A stretch of 64,000 nt of DNA, from the NCBI GenBank assembly GCA_043228905.1, contig JBHGNT010000017.1, positions 16,120,001-16,184,000 of the forward strand, written 5' to 3'. Position 1 is the stretch's first letter; each line of letters begins with the position of its first letter. This stretch comes from Azolla caroliniana. Lineage: Eukaryota > Polypodiophyta. Shown here piece after piece: positions 32,906-46,529 of the stretch. Under the pieces are notes generated by a model, which searched no databases, was not told the origin of the DNA, and was given only the letters and a program-made list of their open reading frames with translations. The position numbers were made by a program, and so were the translations under genes.

Positions 32906-35900
32906 GTGTGGCATAGGACAATATCTATCATGTGATGGTAGCCAAAGTCAGTTAATCCTATTAAGATAAGAATGATCAATTGACAATAGCTAAAAAGAAA
33001 AGATAAATGCGACGAATTGTGGTCCAGGAAACAAATGGTTGTGCAAGAATAATAGCTCAAACGAGCCTCAATTTGTTGTGTTGGAATGTAGAATACTTAA
33101 TATCCATGATGATCCATGATGTTTTGACTTAAAGTGATAGCGTGGAAATGAAATTAGTTAAAATGACAAGTATAAATAAATAGTTCACACTCCTTGATTG
33201 AAGGTTGCATTATAACATATTTTATGCTATGTGACATTCATCCACACAATGAAATTCCTAGTGCATATTATGTCACTAGATTATTGGCATATGCATGTAC
33301 ATCATTTCACACATAACAAGCGTGAATATTAAAATAGATAGTTCATGTTGGAATACACCCATTGATCTCAATGTCTGTCCCTCTCACCTTGATTTTCTAG
33401 GGGCATAGAATGTTCGTGGTTAAAACTTGCTCTAATTGACATGCATCTATCTCTTAGTTCTTATAAAAGTAGCTTTCAATATCACCAAACATCAACCTTA
33501 CAATTGTTTTGTGATATTTGGTGTCACATTCGATGAACTCCCCTAAACTTTTTGGGACGCACAATTGTCTTCAGTTTGCACCATGCCCCAAAACACATAC
33601 ATGCAGAATTCATATGAATCGGAAACGTGCTAGAAACACACGCATGTGGAAATTTTAAGATTGAGGAGACCATTTTTTATTTGTTTTGTTTTGAGAATCC
33701 AACTTCTATTAGAGGTATTTGCTCCTCGTTTCCTTAATGCCCTAAATTCTATGACCTTTAAAAGTGGTAACCAAATTAAAATTGAAGTCACTCATTTAAT
33801 TGAAACTTGTATCCCACTTTACTACAATCATTATCCTAAAGCAATAATAATATTGTTTTGTTTTGAGAGCCATTGTTTGAAAGGTTGTTGTAAAGCCTAT
33901 ACTTCAGACTAGTAAACCAATTGTATATTTCATGGTAATAAAGCATCCACCCAACTTGCAACAAGGTGCGGGTGGGTGGATGCTTGTTTTCCACACAAAA
34001 GCATGTTCCCATTTAATATTGATGTTAATGCATGCCTTTCTATTTTTTATTGAAGTGACACTTGTTTCTTCCTCAACGATAGCCACAAAGTATTTGGTAA
34101 TTCTTCTATCTTTCTTTTAGTTTTCTATACAGTGATTCAACGCTAAATTTGAAAACAAGAGACTATGCATCACATTGCACTTTGCACGTGATAACTTACA
34201 CCACAATCCAATTTCTATATATGTTGATTTATGTTGCGTAAGACTATTCTTGATGAGGTAGAAGTCTTATATACATGTTATACAAACACGATGCAAAGTG
34301 TTTGTCGTGGTTGTAGCTAGCAAGACTATTGATGATTGGTCACTAGAGACGTATGACCATCATAGACTTCCTTATTTCAACGGACATACTTCGGTGCTTG
34401 ATTAGGTACTACAAATTGAAACACGTTGGATATGCTTACTAATCAAGTTATTTTGTAATCAACGTGTGAAATTTTATGGTCGTTGATTTTTTAACTCTTA
34501 ATCAACATTCCCCGCCACATATGTGACAAGAGTCACCTTCCTCTTTTAACAAGAATAGGTTCAACAACAAGCCCAACCATGGATATGATCCGCAAATGAC
34601 AAAAGCATGCAATAGGCCATGTAGAACAAGAAGTTTGAATCAACATATTCTATTCAGGACATAAACAACTCGTAACAACCAGGGGCTTTGTGTATTTTCT
34701 TGTAATTAGAAAATTTTGTGAAAATGACAATATGTCAACCTTATAAAATATGATGATGTATAAAGGAGTAAAGAATCAAATGGCCATGGGAGATAGTACA
34801 TCGTAAAGGAGTGGTTGATAGAGGCACAATTTCACCCCGTCACCACAACAACAAAAGCACATTGAGTCGCCTATTCCAAAGGTCAAAGAAATACTGGAAC
34901 AAAGGTAGAAGCTTATGCAATTGGAGTGAGTAAGGAAGATTAGCATATATCATTGTAAATGATGTTGGTTAACATAAACGATTGGAATCAATGTAGATTA
35001 ACATAGACGATCATTGTATTGAATGATGTTTAGCAAATATCATTGTGATCCCTTAAGTAATAATAATTGTGTCCACTTCTCATCTTCCTCTTAATTATCC
35101 ATAGTCAATTAATTAACTAAGAGGACTTATGAGTGTTAATCAATTAAACAAGTAAGTTGTGTCTTCAAATTAATTAATGTAAGAGAGAGAAATTCACATG
35201 TCAAGTGTGTGTCATGCTATTGTGCACCCAACTCCCTTTGATTGTCTCGTGATCACCTATCTAAGTGGCCATGTCCTTAAAAAATACCATTCTCGTTACC
35301 GGCCACTAAAGTTTGAAGTTGAATTGACTAGTTTTCTCCACAGGTTGATCAAGGGTATTTTGGGAGATATATGATTTTTTAATTGGGAAGTTATTTGTGA
35401 GTTATCCCTAATTATTAATGATAAGTACTTATGTGGAGATAATAATATCGTATGATTGAATTAATTCACCCTAATATGACCATGTCAATTTTTTTGGAAA
35501 GACTGTCACAATCCAATGAGGGTATATTCACTATTGCGCTCTTGATTTCATTGGTCCTAGTCAAGACCTTGGGAAATCGAGTGCATAATAGCGATAGAGA
35601 ATGTTGAGAAACCAAGCTTCACCCTTGGAAGTATATGTACCTAATGAATGGGGTGGGTTAAATAAAAAAAGGTTAGGCATTATTATTACTAGCATATCAC
35701 GATAGAAGAGCGTTATGAGTTCATCATAAAACTTTCATTGATAAGAGGTATAATTTATGTATTGCCACATTAACTAAAGTTACTCGCGTTAATCTATGCA
35801 CCACAATTCATTATCGAAAACCATGCTATATGAAACAATCCAAGAATGATGGTGCAATCTTTGTTTCTTGGACTCTTACCATGCTCTTAGTCAATAAGAC

Positions 35901-36059
35901 CATTTGGGCTTGGTCGTTCTTGAAGTTTAGTGCAACCTCAAGTCCATATTAATTCCCTCTCTCGACTAAGAGAATTCTCGTGCATTGGAATTTCTCCCCT
36001 CATTCAAGTGTTACACATTCTCTAGGGAGGAACCCAAACTAACGATATTAGGATACACT
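32906..36059. other. Long intergenic stretch, no gene recognised
   Basis: AT-rich sequence with only short chance open frames. I see no transposon domain, splice-consistent coding exon or RNA gene. Age-degraded repeats are likely but cannot be named by eye. Confidence 0.45.
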
Positions 36060-36515
36060 AGCAATTAGTTATTGCCCATTGTGTCAACAAGCCATCGTAT
36101 CTTCCTTCATTAGTTGGCTCAGATTCAATTTCTTCTGCCAACTCGGATTCACGTGCATCAGCATGATGTTGTGTGCCGATTGGCTCAGATTTGGCTTCAT
36201 CGGCCGGTTGTTGTTTGTCAACTGGCTATGTAGAAGTGAAGTCAAGTAGTATTAGATCCATAATGGGATTTCTTGATCGGGAAGACGACACTAGTTTCAG
36301 CTATTTCCAGTATTCAATCATATTATCTTCCATGAATACAATATCCCTACTCCTTGCCACCTATTTATCAAGGAGATCCCACAACCTGTAGCTGAACTCA
36401 TCTTCCAAGTACCCCAAGAATATGCAAGGTTTGGACTTGCTACCCAACTTTCACCTTTGATCTTTTGCAAAATGCATATAAGCTAAGCATCCGAACACCC
36501 TTAAGTGTTGGGTCT
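36060..36515 (-). pseudogene. Ty1/copia fragment between integrase and reverse transcriptase
   Basis: On the minus strand from about 36,511: LRVFGCLAYMHFAKDQ, then KPCIFLGYLEDEFSYRLWD, and after a stop ARSRDIVFMEDNMIE, followed by an acidic linker to about 36,100. These are the conserved motifs at the end of copia integrase leading into RT. The rest of the element is not recognisable on either side. Confidence 0.75.
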
Positions 36516-37589
36516 ATCTACAACCACCGAGTCTAAATGTTCTTATTGGTTATGATCCACATAGAAGATTTAAGAAACTAAATCCACACCATTATTGTGA
36601 GAGAACCTACACTTCGTCCAACCAGAGAACTTGTCTTGGTCACCACTTCACACCCCTAGTTTGTGGTTGAGACTACCACATACAACTTCAATACAACCAA
36701 TGAAATATCATTCATGCACCAACCTATAAGTTTTGCTAGGTTCACTCCCGATCCCACCAAACACAACACTTGGGCATTTATTGAAGTTTATGACAAAAGG
36801 TGGTTCATCACCCAAAAAAAGGAAGCTCAAAATCCACTCTCATGGCCTTGGTCAATGTAGAAGTCCCTATTTAACAACAAAGTATGGTTCTCATAATTTT
36901 GGTTTTGCTATTGTGAAGTGCACATAAGATATCAAACCTAGTTTAGTTTTATGGCTAAGTAATCATGCTTCATGTGTAAATAATGGATTATACACCTTTG
37001 CACTAACTTAATGCTTGACATCTTCACACGGTGAAGTGCTTAGTGAACAATTGTTTGAGTAAATATGTAAACATTGAGGTAAAACGAACTACTAACTCTG
37101 CAATGATTGCTAGTTAGGTTACAATAGCTTGTTAGACCTAAGACTAACCCATCTACCATATTTTGCATCTAACTGAAACTTAATTACCTCTCCTTCCACG
37201 ATTGCTCTGGTTTCTTCAAAGAGTTAAAAGGCCATGTTTGGAGACTTTGATTAGCATAGAGCCTTAATGATTAATCTACATAGCCTACATTAAGACTCTT
37301 GAGTGTATTTTATGTGTGTGTCAATATCCCAATAGTTCACTTAAATGAGCAATCAAACACTTGACGATTACTTATGTTGTACTTTGTAGGCTCCAAAACA
37401 ACACAAAGTAACACCTGCTCAACATATAACAATATAATAAACTCTTGACGACATCCTATCCATGTCACATATTATAATAATTAGGTTGTTGAATTCTATT
37501 ATAAGAAAGGTCTTGCATACTTGTGATTGCTACCCATGTCATATTCCTTGTAGGTGGGATCCTCCTAAGCTTAGAAGAAGCTTATGGAA
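36516..37589. other. No gene recognised
   Basis: Degraded sequence next to the copia fragment. Short open frames at 36,663-36,927 do not resemble a family I know. Confidence 0.4.
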
Positions 37590-37975
37590 ATTGATTTCGC
37601 CATGGGCAACATTAAGACGCTAACATTTTGTGACTTTTATTGAGGTGTGTTTGTCATGGTGTATATAGAACACGGTGTGTATTTGGCAAAAATAAGCCAA
37701 ATGTATATGTCAAAAGGGTACATGTAAATGGATAATTTGAGTAAAGGGTCTGGGGGTGTGTGTGTGTTATAAAAGGAGGATTTCGTCTCTTAGGTCCAAG
37801 CTCAATTGTCATCTAAGATACAAGGTGTAAAGCTATCGCTACTAATACAGTGTAAGCAAGAAGGTGTAACGCGACCTCTATTCCTATAATGCAAGAAAGG
37901 TACAAAGGTGTAAAAGGCCTTTGCAATGCAATTAATATATCTACACAAAAATGCAATTGTCCACTTAAAACTAGT
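37590..37975 (+). mobile_element. Possible solo LTR
   Basis: A TATA box (gttataaaagg, around 37,768) is followed by a leader-like stretch with repeated AAGGTGTAA motifs (37,823, 37,860, 37,907) and an AT-rich end. This is the layout of a plant LTR U3-R-U5. The termini are not clear and no TSD was found. Confidence 0.3.
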
Positions 37976-38158
37976 GTCCTGTTAACCTCTTTATCTACAT
38001 AAGATTGATTGCATTTGCTTTGGTAAGAACATATATATCTATACTATAATCAGGGTAACTTGGGTCTAAACAAATAAGCATCCATTGTCTTATTGATTGC
38101 TTTGCTCGATAATGACAACGCGTCAGCTTTATCGCTTGTTGTTTCTCCGAATTCTCAA

Positions 38159-38178
38159 GGGGGGGGGGGGGGGGGGGG
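38159..38178 (+). repeat. Poly-G run of 20
   Basis: Uninterrupted homopolymer G tract. Its exact length is likely unreliable in any assembly. Confidence 0.85.
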
Positions 38179-38341
38179 CTATGCTCGTTCCTCGTTGAAG
38201 CAACACAAGGGTTGCCCAGGGTACAAGCATGTGTTGACATCCAGATTATGAAGAGAACATACAATGTGTGAAAACAACCTATATTATTGCCAGATGTGCC
38301 TGTAAGAGCGAGCAGACGAGAGTTAGTTCGATGGTGGACAC

Positions 38342-38720
38342 TAGGAGTTAGCAATGTCTCCGCTCAAGCATGAAACCAAACCATTAAAAAATGGTTTGGT
38401 GGTTCAATTCGACTCGGTCCAAGCTTGAGCTTCCTTAACCGGTTTGAGCTCGGTTTGGGATGGCTCAAGCGGAATCAAATCATTTTGCGGTGAACTGGTT
38501 TAGAAACCAGTTCGGTTCAAGTTTGGCTCGGTTCAGGTTTGAGCTTCCTTAACCAATTTGAGCTTGGTTTGGGATGGCTCAAGCTGAACCGAATAATTTT
38601 GCGATGAACCGGTTTAGAAACCAGTTCGGTTCAAGTTTGGAAACTCTCAAACTAGTTAAGGCTTAACCGATTTGGTTTGGTTTTGCCGGTTGGCCGAAAC
38701 CGAACCGTTGCCGATTCCTA
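38342..38720. mobile_element. hAT-type MITE 2 (379 bp), TSD GTGGACAC
   Basis: It is flanked by a perfect 8 bp duplication GTGGACAC (38334-38341 and 38721-38728). The ends are TAGGAGTTAGCAATG and, reverse complemented, TAGGAATCGGCAACGG. The core GGCAACGGTTCGGTT is shared with MITE 1, so the two belong to one family. Inside, a unit of about 115 bp (GAGCTTCCTTAACC...GGTTTGGGATGGCTCAAG) is tandemly duplicated. It ends about 680 bases upstream of the IQD start codon. Confidence 0.9.
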
Positions 38721-38934
38721 GTGGACACAGACAAGGCTATAAAAGATCATCTCCTCCTCTCTTCTTTCTTCAAGTCTATCAATTCAATACAAATGAACCA
38801 AAAAATCCCTCTATTCCTTCCTTTCATAATAACAAATGCATTGCGTTATGGGGGGGAAGCGGCTAGTTTCGTAAATACGGGGAAAGATGTCGCTTTATAT
38901 TAATTTTATTTGCTTTCTAGAGAAGACGCTCTCT

Positions 38935-39402
38935 CTCTCTCTCTCTCTTGGAAAAAAAAGGAGGGAAAAAAGCATACATATGAAAATTTGAATTCGGGTG
39001 ACCGGCGGCAGCCGGTGGGAAAACGCAAAAAGCAAAAATCAAAGAACAACGAAGAAAGCCCTTCCTTCCTTCTCTGAACTGGAAAACGCAGACATTTCTG
39101 CAGGCGCTCAGCTCAGTCTTCTTCTTCTTCTTCTCTCGCCATAGCCTCCCCCCCCCCTCTCTCTCAGAGCCTTTCTCTGTAAATCCTTTCTCTCCTTTCT
39201 CCTTCTTCTTCTTCTTCTTCTTCTTCTTGGTCTGATTTCTCGTTCTTGGCCTTCGTCTCGGCCTCCTTCACGAATCACTTCCTCCTTTCGCCACGGCTCC
39301 CTCCTCTGCAGAGCTTCGGTACTCGCAGAGGAAATCTTATTCTCCCGTCTTCCCCTATTCTCCTTCTCTTCCTGCAGTTCATGCTCGCATTGTTCTCTCG
39401 CC
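38935..39402 (+). promoter_or_regulatory. 5' flank and pyrimidine-rich leader of the IQD gene
   Basis: The stretch includes a (CT) run at 38931-38949, (CTT) runs at about 39116-39132 and 39202-39228, and a C-run at 39149-39157. CT and CTT tracts are frequent in plant core promoters and 5' UTRs. I cannot place the transcription start. The long minus-strand open frame over this region is a by-product of the CTT repeats. Confidence 0.5.
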
Positions 39403-42047
39403 ATGGGGAAATGGTTAAAAGCAGTCATGGGAGTGAAAAAGCTCAGCCGAAGCTTCTCCTCCGAGAATATCCACGAAAATGTGAGAGGATTACTCGTTTT
39501 TCCTTGACGCTGTACATCCATCACTCGTAATTCGCTCCCTTCCTCAGGTTTTCTTGATTAGTGATTAAACATTCGCTGTTTCTGTGTGCAGGGAAAAATG
39601 TCAGCTTCTGCCGACAAATCTAAGAGATGGACTCTGTTCAGGCATTCTTCGTCAGAGAAACGAAGCAAAAGCGCTGAGAAGCGTTATTCAGAGAACGAAG
39701 GGTTGCCTTCTTCAAGGTTTAATGGAAGAAAAATTTTAGTAGAAGGAGAGAGTGAACCAGTCCCCTTGCAATATAGCCGAGAGGAATGGTCGGCCATCCG
39801 CATACAAACTGCTTTCAGAGGATTTCTGGTCAGGACAAAAACATTAGCTTTGACATTATCCTATATTTTTCTAGACAATTCTGAGTTTTGTTTTTCTTCA
39901 GTCCGCTGAATATTTTTTGGGACGAGCTTCCACCCTCGTCCATAGCTGGCATCACACGTTAATTCTGTGCTAATCCAAGTCTTTTAACTTTCTTTTACTC
40001 TCAAGTCTTTTGGTGTAAAGATGGACTTTTTTCATGGGTTTCTATTTTCTACGAAAATGATTTCTCTTTCTTTTCATAGCACTTCCTTCTGCTGCATAAG
40101 GCTGGAAGAGAGGGAGGCTGATTTTGGACAATTTATGTTAACCACAGTCTATTCTAATCTTCCTAGTTGTTGGACGAGATTGCTGAAGCCAAATAAGGCT
40201 CTCTCGTTGCCTTCATATTACTTCATGATTTCTTGTTTTTCTGTATGCAGTGCAACGTCTGGGATAGGAAACAAGAACACATTTTGTGAATTTAGTCTGC
40301 TGTAGTTTTTTTCGAGCCTTTTACTTATTCAAATGTTACTGCGCATTTTAAGATTCTCCACAGAAGAACTTTCTTTCTTTTTTCTTCCTAGTAATCTTTT
40401 AACAGACAAATTTCGGCCTAAATGAAATCCTGGTAGTGGAGGTGAGGTTTCGGTTTTGATTTTCTGTCATTCTTCCTTTGTAGAGCGTGATCAGCTAGCT
40501 GACTTCTACGGCTTCTTTCTGAATGAGTATTTTGCAGAAAACTGATCTTTTGATTAAGCAAGCCATACTTTCTTACTTTCTTTGTTGGTTAAGAAACAAG
40601 CAAATACCAGTAACAGAGACATCGTTTTGTAGCTAAATTATGTACATCTGTGCCATATCTATATAGACACTCTTTTATAGCTCAAATTCGCATTGGCATA
40701 AGCCAAATATTGTGCGCATCACCTTATGTATTTCTTTATGCCAGCTGAAACACCTTTGAAAGTTCTGATATAGCTTCTTCATGAATTGGAGATTAGTAAT
40801 GAAGCTGCACAGGAGAATGACCTTTCACTTGATGTTGTAATTTGTGTTGATAGTCCAGGCGAGCCTTGAAAGCTCTAAAAGGCTTAGTTAGACTACAAGC
40901 GTTAGTTCGTGGTCATCAAGTGAGGAGACAAGCAGCCATGACACTACGCTGTATGCAAGCTCTGGTAAGAGTTCAAGCACGTGTGAGAGCTCGGCGTGTT
41001 CGTATGTCTGAGGAAGGATTAGCTGTTCAGCATAAAGTGAATGAACGTCGCCTTCTTGAAGCTCAGCTTGTGGCCTCTGAGGTTTGAAAAACTGATGTTG
41101 ATTTGTTCCATTTGTTCTCGAAGCTTGAGTAAGTGTTTGCAATGGTTCTTGCATGTTAACTGCACTGTTTGTTTGTTCTGTAGCAGAAAGGATGGTGTGA
41201 CACGCATGGCACTGTCCAGGATATACAAGCAAAACTGCAACAAAAGCAAGAAGGTGCCATCAAGAGAGACAGAGCCATGGCTTATGCCCTGACTCATCAG
41301 GTAGTCTTATTAGAGGAAAGGTTCTTATAAAAGAGTTGGATTATGCCTAGTGTTATCTTATAGAAGCGAGAAGGTTCTTTTACAGTGTTATCTTACCAGT
41401 GGAAAGGTTGTGCATTTGATATAGTTTCTGTTTTGCAGTGGAGGCCGAATTCTCAATTCGATGGATCTATGCAAATAGTCTATGAACCAGACAAGTCTCA
41501 CTGGGGATGGACATGGTTGGAACGATGGATGGCAGCTAAGCCTTGGGAGAATAGGTCGAAAGAGTCAGTGAACAAAGACTTTGAATCTCACTCTTTGAGA
41601 AGTTATAGTGAGATGGAGGTGAGAAGAGCCATGGAAAGTAGCCAAGTTCAAGTGAGAAGGAATAAAGTGAGTACAAGGATTGTTCCTCCTCGATGTATGC
41701 ATTCAGGTCCACTGAGCTCAACACAAGGAGGATTGCAAACCACACCCAGGTCACGTGCTTTCACTTCAGAAGCTCATGATGCTAGTAGCCATAGTAGCTC
41801 AAGTAGAAGCAATACACCAACAACTCGTGGACCCACGGCATCAGGTTTATCGCATGTGTATAGTGCGAGTTCTAATTCAACTGGTGTTTGCCATATCTCA
41901 AATAGTATTCCGCAAGTGCCCGGATATATGGCAACAACTCAGTCTGCCATGGCTAAATTTAGAGTCCCTACAAAAATCAAGTCTTCTTTTGATGATCTGA
42001 ACCTGAAGAGAAGCTGCGCTTTATCTAGATGTGAAGGTAGTTTGTGA
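39403..42047 (+). CDS. IQ67-domain (IQD) calmodulin-binding protein
   Basis: Five exons: 39403-39480, 39592-39828, 40854-41081, 41187-41300 and 41439-42047, all phase 0, 421 residues (an alternative exon 4 acceptor at 41184 adds one Gln). The start [13 protein letters not shown] is the standard IQD N-terminus. The IQ67 domain covers residues about 90-156: [28 protein letters not shown] and [15 protein letters not shown], three IQ motifs with basic residues between them. It is split by the phase-0 intron characteristic of this family. Further hallmarks are [21 protein letters not shown] and [21 protein letters not shown]4005-like segment ([15 protein letters not shown]) lies near the C-terminus. 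IQD proteins bind calmodulin and act as scaffolds at microtubules, membrane or nucleus. No defect is visible. I do not assign a subfamily number. Confidence 0.95.
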
Positions 42048-43244
42048 AATACTCATGGTATTAGATCATACTCTCAAAGAGCCTTTTTTTGTTCCGTCCT
42101 TCCAAGTACATATGCAAATGAAATTAAGAACACCATATCAAACCACTTCCTCAAGACACAGGAAGGAGAAGGCAATGGACAGCCTTGAGCTTTGATAGGT
42201 AATTAGCTGCCTATATAAGAAGTAATTGGAGTCTTTAAACTATAGTCTTCAAAAGGATATTCAAGTGTGAACATGGATATTGGACAGATATTATCACAAA
42301 TGATGGATTTGGTGTTCTGCTTTCATGTCATTCTATCAATATTTATCTTTGGCTATTAGCAGGAAATGATGGATTTGGTGTCTACAGAGATTGAAGGAAA
42401 AAGCTAGTGATGAGCTTCTTGCTATACGGTGGTCAAGATCTTTTGGAAGCTGACATATAAGTGAAAAAATCTACCTATATAGGAGTGGTATATCTTCTTG
42501 TCTTCAATCAAACTCATACATTTTCTTCTCAACCATGTCCTATTGCCTTCCATTGAAGACATGATTAGAGGAGCTTTTTATCCGAGAAAGCTTGCATATA
42601 GGTTTTGTTAGCTTACCCAATGTGTTCATGTTGGGTTTCCTCATTGGAGATTTACTTCCACATTTGCCTGTACAATGTGTGTTTTGTCAAGTTTTCCTCA
42701 TTGATTTGGTCTTCATGTTTTTCTATTTTGCCATATACTGTCTTGTATTCTGTTTTCCTGCTTGTCTTTCTAAACTATGCCCTCTTACAAGTGAGTGAAA
42801 ATTAAGCATGTCAATGAAAAGCTAGCCTCTCGATGCATTTTATATGCATTGCATTGTAACAAACTATTTAGATTGTCTGATTGCCTTTGTGTTGAATTCT
42901 ATAGCAAAATGGGCAAAGGCTAAAGGACCAAGGTCATGTAGTTTTTTGGTTGGTTGGGAGTCCTGGGGTATTGAATGCAATTGCTATTTCATGTTTTGGC
43001 TACCTTAAATTACGTTAAAGAGAAGGGTTCAAATTGGTTTTGTTTTGTTTGTATTATAAGAGTGTAAGCCTCTTATTGTTTCGAGATTTTCATGCCAAAC
43101 TCAAGATGCAATTAAAACTACATTTTCATGGAACTGAGGTTTTGTTGAATGGAAGTCATGGGACCCAAAACCATATGCTATTTGCAGGTGAAGAAGATCA
43201 CAAATGAGATGCATGAGTCCGATTGAAATCAGACCGGGAAAGAA
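42048..43244. other. 3' flank of the IQD gene
   Basis: It contains the 3' UTR and AT-rich intergenic sequence. A short segment (AAATGATGGATTTGGTGT) is repeated at about 42,298 and 42,363. No further gene recognised. Confidence 0.45.
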
Positions 43245-43795
43245 CTTATAGAACAAGAAACAAGCAATAATATGATTGCCTTTATTAGAGTTATGAGAAG
43301 CTTATAGACATGACCTATACATGATCATTCTATCGAAAAACAGTTAAATTTTTGATAGCCTGAATGCAAGAATTCTGTGGATGTATGTAAAGCAAGTCTC
43401 TCGTTGTGACTGACTGTAGTGTGATGTTTGGAAGTTGAAAGTGATGGATGAAAGAACGAGAGAATGAGTTTGAATTTCAAGAGAAGTGTACATAGGAACC
43501 CCTAGAGTTAGAACGAGAGTCAAGACCATAAGATCAAAACGACAACCTTTATTAATATTATGAGAATTTTATAGATGCCCTTACCCATTATCATTCTATT
43601 GAAAAAGAATTTGGTATAAGATAAGATAAATGCATGGATTGTGGTGATACATGAATGTAACGCAAGTCCCTTGTGATTGAAGGGGAATTTGAAACTTGAA
43701 AGTTGAAAAGGATTAATGGAAGAGTGGGGGAGTGAATTTGAATTTCAAGAAGTATTCAACAAAACCCCTTAGAATTACAAGAACCATAAGAGACT
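43245..43795. repeat. Diverged two-copy tandem repeat, about 270 bp unit
   Basis: The block CCTTTATTA.A.TTATGAGAA.TTATAGA...ATCATTCTAT.GAAAAA, then GTAA.GCAAGTC.CT and GAATTTGAATTTCAAGA, occurs at about 43,275 and 43,545. The copies are clearly diverged. Confidence 0.7.
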
Positions 43796-44439
43796 ATCTA
43801 GAGGGTAATGAAGGCAAGGGAAGAGAAGAGGTGTTTGTAAAGGATGGCTGGATGGTAGTGTTCAAGTGGAAAGCATATCGAGAAAACTATGGGATGGGCA
43901 TCATTGTTCATAGCTGAGGAAATGTCTTAGAGGTTGAGCATTCATCCTCAAGAACTTGTGGGATATGAGCCACCCTAGCAAAGTTGATGACGATAAACTT
44001 GTGAGGCCAATGTGAGGAATATTGAGCATCTACAAAATTAGAAATAAAGCTACATTGGATACTAACAAAAGTTGTATTAGAAAAAAATGATGATTTAACA
44101 TCAGACAACGTGAACAATTAATATGGCAATGAAATCAAATTTAGAAAGGTGCATGCACTTGGAACTGCATCTCACTTCCAAATTAGAGATTGCCCCATGT
44201 CCCACAAAGGAAAAAGGGTATGTTGGGCAATCAATAGACAAAACACATACAACACCAACCCAAGTAGCAACTATGACCATATGATGCACACGTGCACACA
44301 CACACAAATGATATAAAACCAAACTCAAATATTATATCAAGTGAAGTTTGAACCTATATCCTTGTACATCAAGTATAGAAAATAAACCATGACAATAAGC
44401 TATTCTATATACTTATATTTATCTTATTCTTATCTCAAT
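43796..44439. other. No gene recognised
   Basis: AT-rich intergenic DNA. No coding or repeat structure that I can support. Confidence 0.4.
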
Positions 44440-44862
44440 TGTCATACACGGGAACTCAGATGAGCAACATGGCTATCACGCATCACATGTAACGTACGTG
44501 CGTCAAATAGTGATCATACATTTCATGCATGTCATGCACCCTACATGTGAACACCTATATAAAGAGGGAGATGGGAAGTGTGTAGGCATTGATCAAACAA
44601 TAAATCAAGATAGTTCATATGCGAAGTGTCTTGTCCTAAAAATTTGAAGTCAAGGGTTCGTGCTGGAGTTTGGCAACAATTATCATCCTTGTGATCGAGC
44701 ATTGTAACTTCGGCAAAATCTTGTATTTTCAATATAATAAAGATTGTTCTTATACTTTACTCTTGCTTCTTGAATCATACACTATCTCTATCTCTTTTCT
44801 GTGCTCGTCTCTCTTTCTTTTTGTTACGAATGTTCCTCGTACAAAACCCTGATGGTTCGACA
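44440..44862 (+). mobile_element. Probable solo LTR
   Basis: It starts TGTCATACACGGG and ends GGTTCGACA, matching TGTC...GACA termini. A TATA box (ctatataaagagg, around 44,557) and AATATAATAAAG around 44,733 fit U3 and the poly(A) region. No convincing 5 bp TSD is seen, so the ends are provisional. Confidence 0.5.
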
Positions 44863-44996
44863 CATTAAGCATGGATTTTACAACAACGTCGTAATAGCCA
44901 AGATATGAAATGGTGTAATTGCGAAGATTCGAAATGGTATAACCGTTCGAATATCTAATACAATGCTCTAAATTACAATATTATTTAATGAAAAAT

Positions 44997-45443
44997 GTTA
45001 TGAATTGTAAAGAATCGAGTGTGATTCTATGGAGTGGAATAGATTAGAGATGCGTGTTATGTGTGTGTGAAAGAGGAGAGAGGATAGACCCAAGATAGAT
45101 AGGAAAATAGAAAACTCAAGATGTATATTGACAAGGAGTAGAGAATAGCAAGTACAAGGATAATAACATTACATGGAAGATTAACCGACACTTACAAAGT
45201 AGGAGGAGGGTGTTTTATATATGTTCACCCTCTCACTAAACCATTCACTCACTCTCTAGCAACTATAGAAGCTCATGTGTCATGGGGAATGTGGAAACTC
45301 ATTAGTTATGTGTCATAGAATATGATTTTATGACACATAGTTAATGTTAGAAAGTAGTGGTGACCTTTGACCTTTGAGTGTTCATACATTCTCAAGAAAG
45401 GTGTGTTCACACACTAGACTTAGGTTGACTTTGATTCTCAACA
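44997..45443 (-). mobile_element. 3' LTR of the copia element
   Basis: On the + strand it starts TGTTATGAATTG and ends TTCTCAACA; termini TGTT...AACA match as inverted ends. On the minus strand the sequence just before it (GAGCTTGAAGGGGCA) is a polypurine tract, directly after the copia RNase H stop. A minus-strand TATA (catatataaaa) lies around 45,215. Confidence 0.8.
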
Positions 45444-46529
45444 TGCCCCTTCAAGCTCAACCAGTCGGCTATCACTCCGCCTCAATATCGACAAGTCGTA
45501 GGTCGAAAGACCAAGTTTGGTTGAAAATTGCTGAAGCTTTTCGGTTCCCAAAGCTTTCGTGAAGATGTAAGCCGTTTGAAGATTGGTATTGATATGTTGA
45601 AGGTTGACGTCCCCCCTGCAATGACATGTTCCCGAATGAAGTGGTAGTGCACCTCGATGTGCTTTGTCCGAGCATGGAACACCGGGTTCCAAATGAAGTG
45701 GATGCTGCTAAGCTTGTCATAGTAGATCAGGATTGGGTCATTGACGAAGATGCCAAGGTCTTTCAGAATTTGTTTAAGCCATACGGCTTCACATGCAACC
45801 ACAAACCGCCCTTGTATTCGGCCTTTGTGCTCAAAAGTACGACGGTCAGCTGATTCTTGCTACTCCAGGAGATGGCTCCACTACTGAGGAGAAGATGAAC
45901 GTTGAAGTCGAATTGGTGTGGCCGATTTGTAGAGGATGCCGTAATCCATCGTCCCACTTACATACTTGAGTACTCGCTTAACACAGTCCAGATGGATGTC
46001 GCAAGATGTTTGCATGAATTGGCTAAGGAGGCCGGTGTCACGGACATACCCAGAAGCTAGGAAAGACACACGAGTATGAAGATAGAAATGAAGATCAATG
46101 AGACAAAGATGAGGCGAAACGAGAATACTAGATTGATGTGTCAATGACTAGTGTTGAATCCCTTGAAGGGACCAAGGAGGTTACAAGTATTTATACATGT
46201 TCTGAGATTGAATATCTCTAGAATATACTTGAGAACTATGATCCCTAGAATATACTCGTCTAGAATATGTCGTACAATATTTCTAGAATATACTGACTAG
46301 AATATTCTGATTCTGAAATGTACTATATGCTAGACTATAGAATACTAAACCATCATATACAAATGCATGCTCATATCAAAATGGTTGAGGATGACATCTT
46401 GTAGTTGTGAGGTTGCAGGTTCAATCCTCACTAACTATGTATTTGACATCGTTGTGTCGCGACATTATCCTCCCCTTTACGACCACCTTTTCGAAAGCAT
46501 GGTATAGGGTTGGACGGGAATTGGAGCAC

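Noticed and set aside
36663-36927. A short host gene exon
   Set aside because: Two overlapping frames of similar length without splice partners or recognisable motifs next to a decayed copia fragment.
39108-39524. Long minus-strand open frame over the IQD 5' region
   Set aside because: Its Arg/Glu runs come from CTT and CT repeats read backwards, and it overlaps the real IQD first exon.
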